Assembly (NCBI RefSeq): GCF_900176355.1
Contig: NZ_FWXI01000001.1
Location: 1-64,000, forward strand
Reading direction: 5' to 3'
DNA: 64,000 nt
Origin: Sporomusa malonica
GTDB lineage: Bacteria > Bacillota > Negativicutes > Sporomusales > Sporomusaceae
Shown: positions 61,830 to 64,000 of the stretch, piece by piece
Numbering within the stretch: position 1 is the stretch's first letter
How the letters are laid out: every line of letters starts with the position of its first letter
Position numbers and translations under genes: made by a program
Notes under the pieces: generated by a model
What the model was told of the DNA's origin: nothing
Database searches by the model: none
What the model saw: only the letters and a program-made list of their open reading frames with translations

Positions 61830-63101
61830 ATGATGGAAGGTAGCTTGATTAACATCCAATATCTGCAAGATATATTGGATAATTTTTGTAAAGCAACTGG
61901 ATTGCATGTGGAAATGGTAAACAACAAAGGGGAGCCCTTTGGTTTGGTTGATATAGCTGAGCGCTGTGAGTTTTGTGAATATATCCGAAGCCAGCCTAAC
62001 GGGCTGAAAAAATGCCAAGCTTCTTACATACAGGCAAGTTCGGAAGCAACCAAGTGGGAAGAACCCTACTTCTTCCGCTGCCGTGCCGGTTTGGTTATCT
62101 GGGTGGTGCCTATCATCATCAACGGAGCTTCGCTCGGAAGTATTATTTGTGGGCAGGTTCTACTATGGAAACCGGACCACTTTTTCTATCATGAACTACG
62201 TAAGCTCAATCCTGAGGTAGAGGATTTCGAAGAACTTGAAAGAATGGTGAAACAGTTAACCATCGTAACACCTGATCGTTTTCAGGCCGCTGCGGATGTA
62301 TTGTTTATGATCGTTAATCAGCTAATGAAACACGATTTGCACATTTTAGAGAAAATCGGCGAAAATAAAATGAAACAGCAAATCCACGAGGCATTGGAGG
62401 AACGCAAAAAACAAAAGGCCACCACTGTAAGAGCTGATATTGATTATGGAATATATTTCAAGAGGGAACGTAGCTTTCTTCGCTTTATTCGGTTGGGGGA
62501 TAAGCCTCAGGCCGAAAAGAGTCTCCAAAGTCTCTTACCGCTCTTGTTTATTAAAACGATTGGTGATCAGGTAACGATTAAAAGGCGGATTATCGAGCTG
62601 GCAAGCATAACTTCACGGGCTGCGGTTGAGGGTGGTGCAGAGGCAGAAAGAGTAACGACTTTGCTGCAGCAATTTTACCAGAGAGTCGACAATTCCCAGC
62701 AAATGGAGGAGTTTTTCTTCCACTTACAACAACTAGTTGCAGCTTTTTTAAACCATGGTCAATCTCTAGTTGATAAAAAATACAATGGATTGGTAAGTGA
62801 CGCAAAAAAAATTATCATGGAAAGTTATTCACAAAATATCAAAATTGAGGATGTAGCGGCTCACCTGTTTATAAGCCCATCTCACCTATCACGGCTTTTT
62901 CGGCAAGAACTCGGTTGTACTGTCAATGACTATATCACCCGAGTAAGGGTAGAACATGCCGTCGAGTTAATGAAAAATCCAGGGCTAAGTGTTGCTCAGG
63001 TCTCTCAATCAGTCGGATTTCAAAGTCAAAGTTATTTTGCCAAAGTATTTAGTAAATATATTGGCGTTGCCCCATTGATTTACCGTAATAGTTTATCATA
63101 G
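61830..63101 (+). CDS. PocR-domain AraC-family regulator
   Basis: A 423-residue regulator. The N-terminal PocR-type sensor (residues 5-170: LQDILDNFCKATGLHVEMVNNKGEPFG, CEFCEYIRSQPNGLKKC, and GLVIWVVPIIINGASLGSIICGQVL) has Cys residues that could hold a metal or cluster. The C-terminal AraC double helix-turn-helix covers about 320-420 (ILFISPSHLSRLFRQELG-like and VAQVSQSVGFQSQSYFAKVFSKYIG). PocR relatives respond to small diols and methyl donors. Its gene lies between an activator and a corrinoid protein gene, so it probably senses the methyl substrate. Confidence 0.9.
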   Translation: MMEGSLINIQYLQDILDNFCKATGLHVEMVNNKGEPFGLVDIAERCEFCEYIRSQPNGLKKCQASYIQASSEATKWEEPYFFRCRAGLVIWVVPIIINGASLGSIICGQVLLWKPDHFFYHELRKLNPEVEDFEELERMVKQLTIVTPDRFQAAADVLFMIVNQLMKHDLHILEKIGENKMKQQIHEALEERKKQKATTVRADIDYGIYFKRERSFLRFIRLGDKPQAEKSLQSLLPLLFIKTIGDQVTIKRRIIELASITSRAAVEGGAEAERVTTLLQQFYQRVDNSQQMEEFFFHLQQLVAAFLNHGQSLVDKKYNGLVSDAKKIIMESYSQNIKIEDVAAHLFISPSHLSRLFRQELGCTVNDYITRVRVEHAVELMKNPGLSVAQVSQSVGFQSQSYFAKVFSKYIGVAPLIYRNSLS

Positions 63102-63114
63102 CGGGAGGTTCTAT

Positions 63115-63810
63115 ATGATCTACATGGAGATTATTGAAGGCGTCAAACGTGGTGAGGCGGAAAGAGTGCTGGAACTTTGCCTCAAAGCTTTTTCTTTAGG
63201 GTATCCTGCCCTCTCCATACTAGAGAAAGGACTCATTGTGGGCATGGATGAGGTAGCAAATAAATATAGTCATCGACGGGTTATTGTACCTGAGGTACTA
63301 ATGTCTGCCAGAGCTATACATGCTGGCCTATCTATCTTAGAACCGCATTTAAAAAACAAGGCTAAGCGACGAACAGGTACCATTGTAATCGGCACTGTAG
63401 CGGGGGACTTGCATGATATCGGGAAGAATCTGGTGAAACTAATGGTGAAAAGTACGGGAGCTCTTGTTGTTGATTTGGGAATTGATGTTACGCCACAGAA
63501 ATTTGTCCAGACAGTAGAAAAAACAAACGCAGAGATACTGATGATGGCTGCTTTGTTAACTACCACTATGCCGGTAATGAGACGAGTCATTGTTGCTTTG
63601 GAAGAGGCGGGGCTGCGGAAAGGCATGTTAGTTGCCATCGGCGGTGCTCCGGTGGACGAGAGCTTTGCCCGGGAAATCGGCGCTGATTGTTATTTCAAGT
63701 GTGCCACAGATGCAAAACAGTTCTTAGAGCTCAACTTAAATAAAATTGTGTTACGACGGAAACAGGCATTGCTCGAAAATTACAAAAAACCTGCAAGTGT
63801 AGAGTGTTAA
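63115..63810 (+). CDS. Corrinoid protein of a methyltransferase system
   Basis: A 231-residue protein with a helical cap (to about 90) and a B12 domain with the ligand motif GDLHDIGKN. It differs from the 17015 protein, which has GDTHDIGKN. GGGAGG precedes the ATG, 13 bases after the regulator gene. No methyltransferase follows before the terminator. The pair at 57312-59431, across the divergent region, is the likeliest partner. Confidence 0.9.
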   Translation: MIYMEIIEGVKRGEAERVLELCLKAFSLGYPALSILEKGLIVGMDEVANKYSHRRVIVPEVLMSARAIHAGLSILEPHLKNKAKRRTGTIVIGTVAGDLHDIGKNLVKLMVKSTGALVVDLGIDVTPQKFVQTVEKTNAEILMMAALLTTTMPVMRRVIVALEEAGLRKGMLVAIGGAPVDESFAREIGADCYFKCATDAKQFLELNLNKIVLRRKQALLENYKKPASVEC

Positions 63811-63818
63811 ATTAAGCG

Positions 63819-63860
63819 ATAGCCGACCCTTCAAAACAAAGGGGCGGCTATTTAGTTTTT
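63819..63860 (+). terminator. Rho-independent terminator
   Basis: ATAGCCG (63819-63825) pairs with CGGCTAT (63845-63851), extended by CCC/GGG with one mismatch, followed by TTAGTTTTT. The remaining 140 bases to the window end show no gene. Confidence 0.7.
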
Positions 63861-64000
63861 GTAGGGAAGACTGTGAGCTTTAGCAGACTGAAAAGAACTA
63901 TATATGTATCCACTTTTTGGCTGTGAAGAGGTAGTTGTATTTTTCTTCACGTATTTACTGATGCACGGAATGTATCCAAAAGAGCAGAACTGTAATGCAT

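Overview
The window looks like chromosome from an anaerobic, endospore-forming, probably acetogenic Firmicute. My best guess is a diderm Negativicute of the Sporomusa/Pelosinus kind. The grounds are an acetyl-CoA synthase (acsB), several corrinoid methyltransferase sets with reductive activators, a SpoVA spore operon, an EtfA with an N-terminal ferredoxin domain, and chemoreceptors. This is an inference from gene content; there is no rRNA gene to test it. No tRNA, rRNA, CRISPR array or intact mobile element was seen.

Layout. (1) 1-282: edge of a degraded mobile-type locus. (2) 659-13823: a sigma-54 activator, then a near-consensus -24/-12 promoter at 2360 heading a run of twelve genes. These encode a beta-keto acid cleavage enzyme, a reductase, a GntP permease, a CoA-transferase, a broken chemoreceptor, thiolase, butyryl-CoA dehydrogenase, EtfBA, an R-type enoyl-CoA hydratase and a ketoacyl reductase. 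Together they could cleave an unknown beta-keto acid to acetoacetate, activate it, and either split it to acetyl-CoA or reduce it to butyryl-CoA. (3) 14388-15697: three small orphan genes. (4) 15767-21541: methyltransferase locus 1, with three URO-D-type methyltransferases, one corrinoid protein and one activator. (5) 21728-27766: a GntR regulator, then a citrate synthase (probably Re-type), NAD-isocitrate dehydrogenase and aconitase set for 2-oxoglutarate, headed by a lone CitC-like acetyltransferase domain. (6) 28051-36791: sulfate import and activation (CysPTWA, AprAB-like, CysDN). (7) 36952-42755: chemoreceptor, XRE regulator, orphan acsB, MFS transporter. (8) 42839-52066: spoVA operon of the DUF1657/DUF421 type, lipase, repeat-rich small proteins and a DUF2229-type pair. 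(9) 52233-63810: methyltransferase loci 2 and 3, divergent, with a NitT/TauT-type ABC transporter, two activators, a PocR-AraC regulator and a second corrinoid protein.

The most unusual signals are in RNA and small genes. A compact leader hairpin overlapping a terminator occurs three times (14231, 27956, and 59561 on the minus strand), ahead of a small gene, the sulfate operon and a methyltransferase operon. A second stem-loop/terminator repeat occurs at 14683, 27789 and 52069. There are also a 22-bp perfect inverted repeat between a chemoreceptor and an XRE regulator, a CFPRQ repeat protein, a DUF421-DUF1657 fusion, and a chemoreceptor gene carrying both a stop codon and a frameshift.
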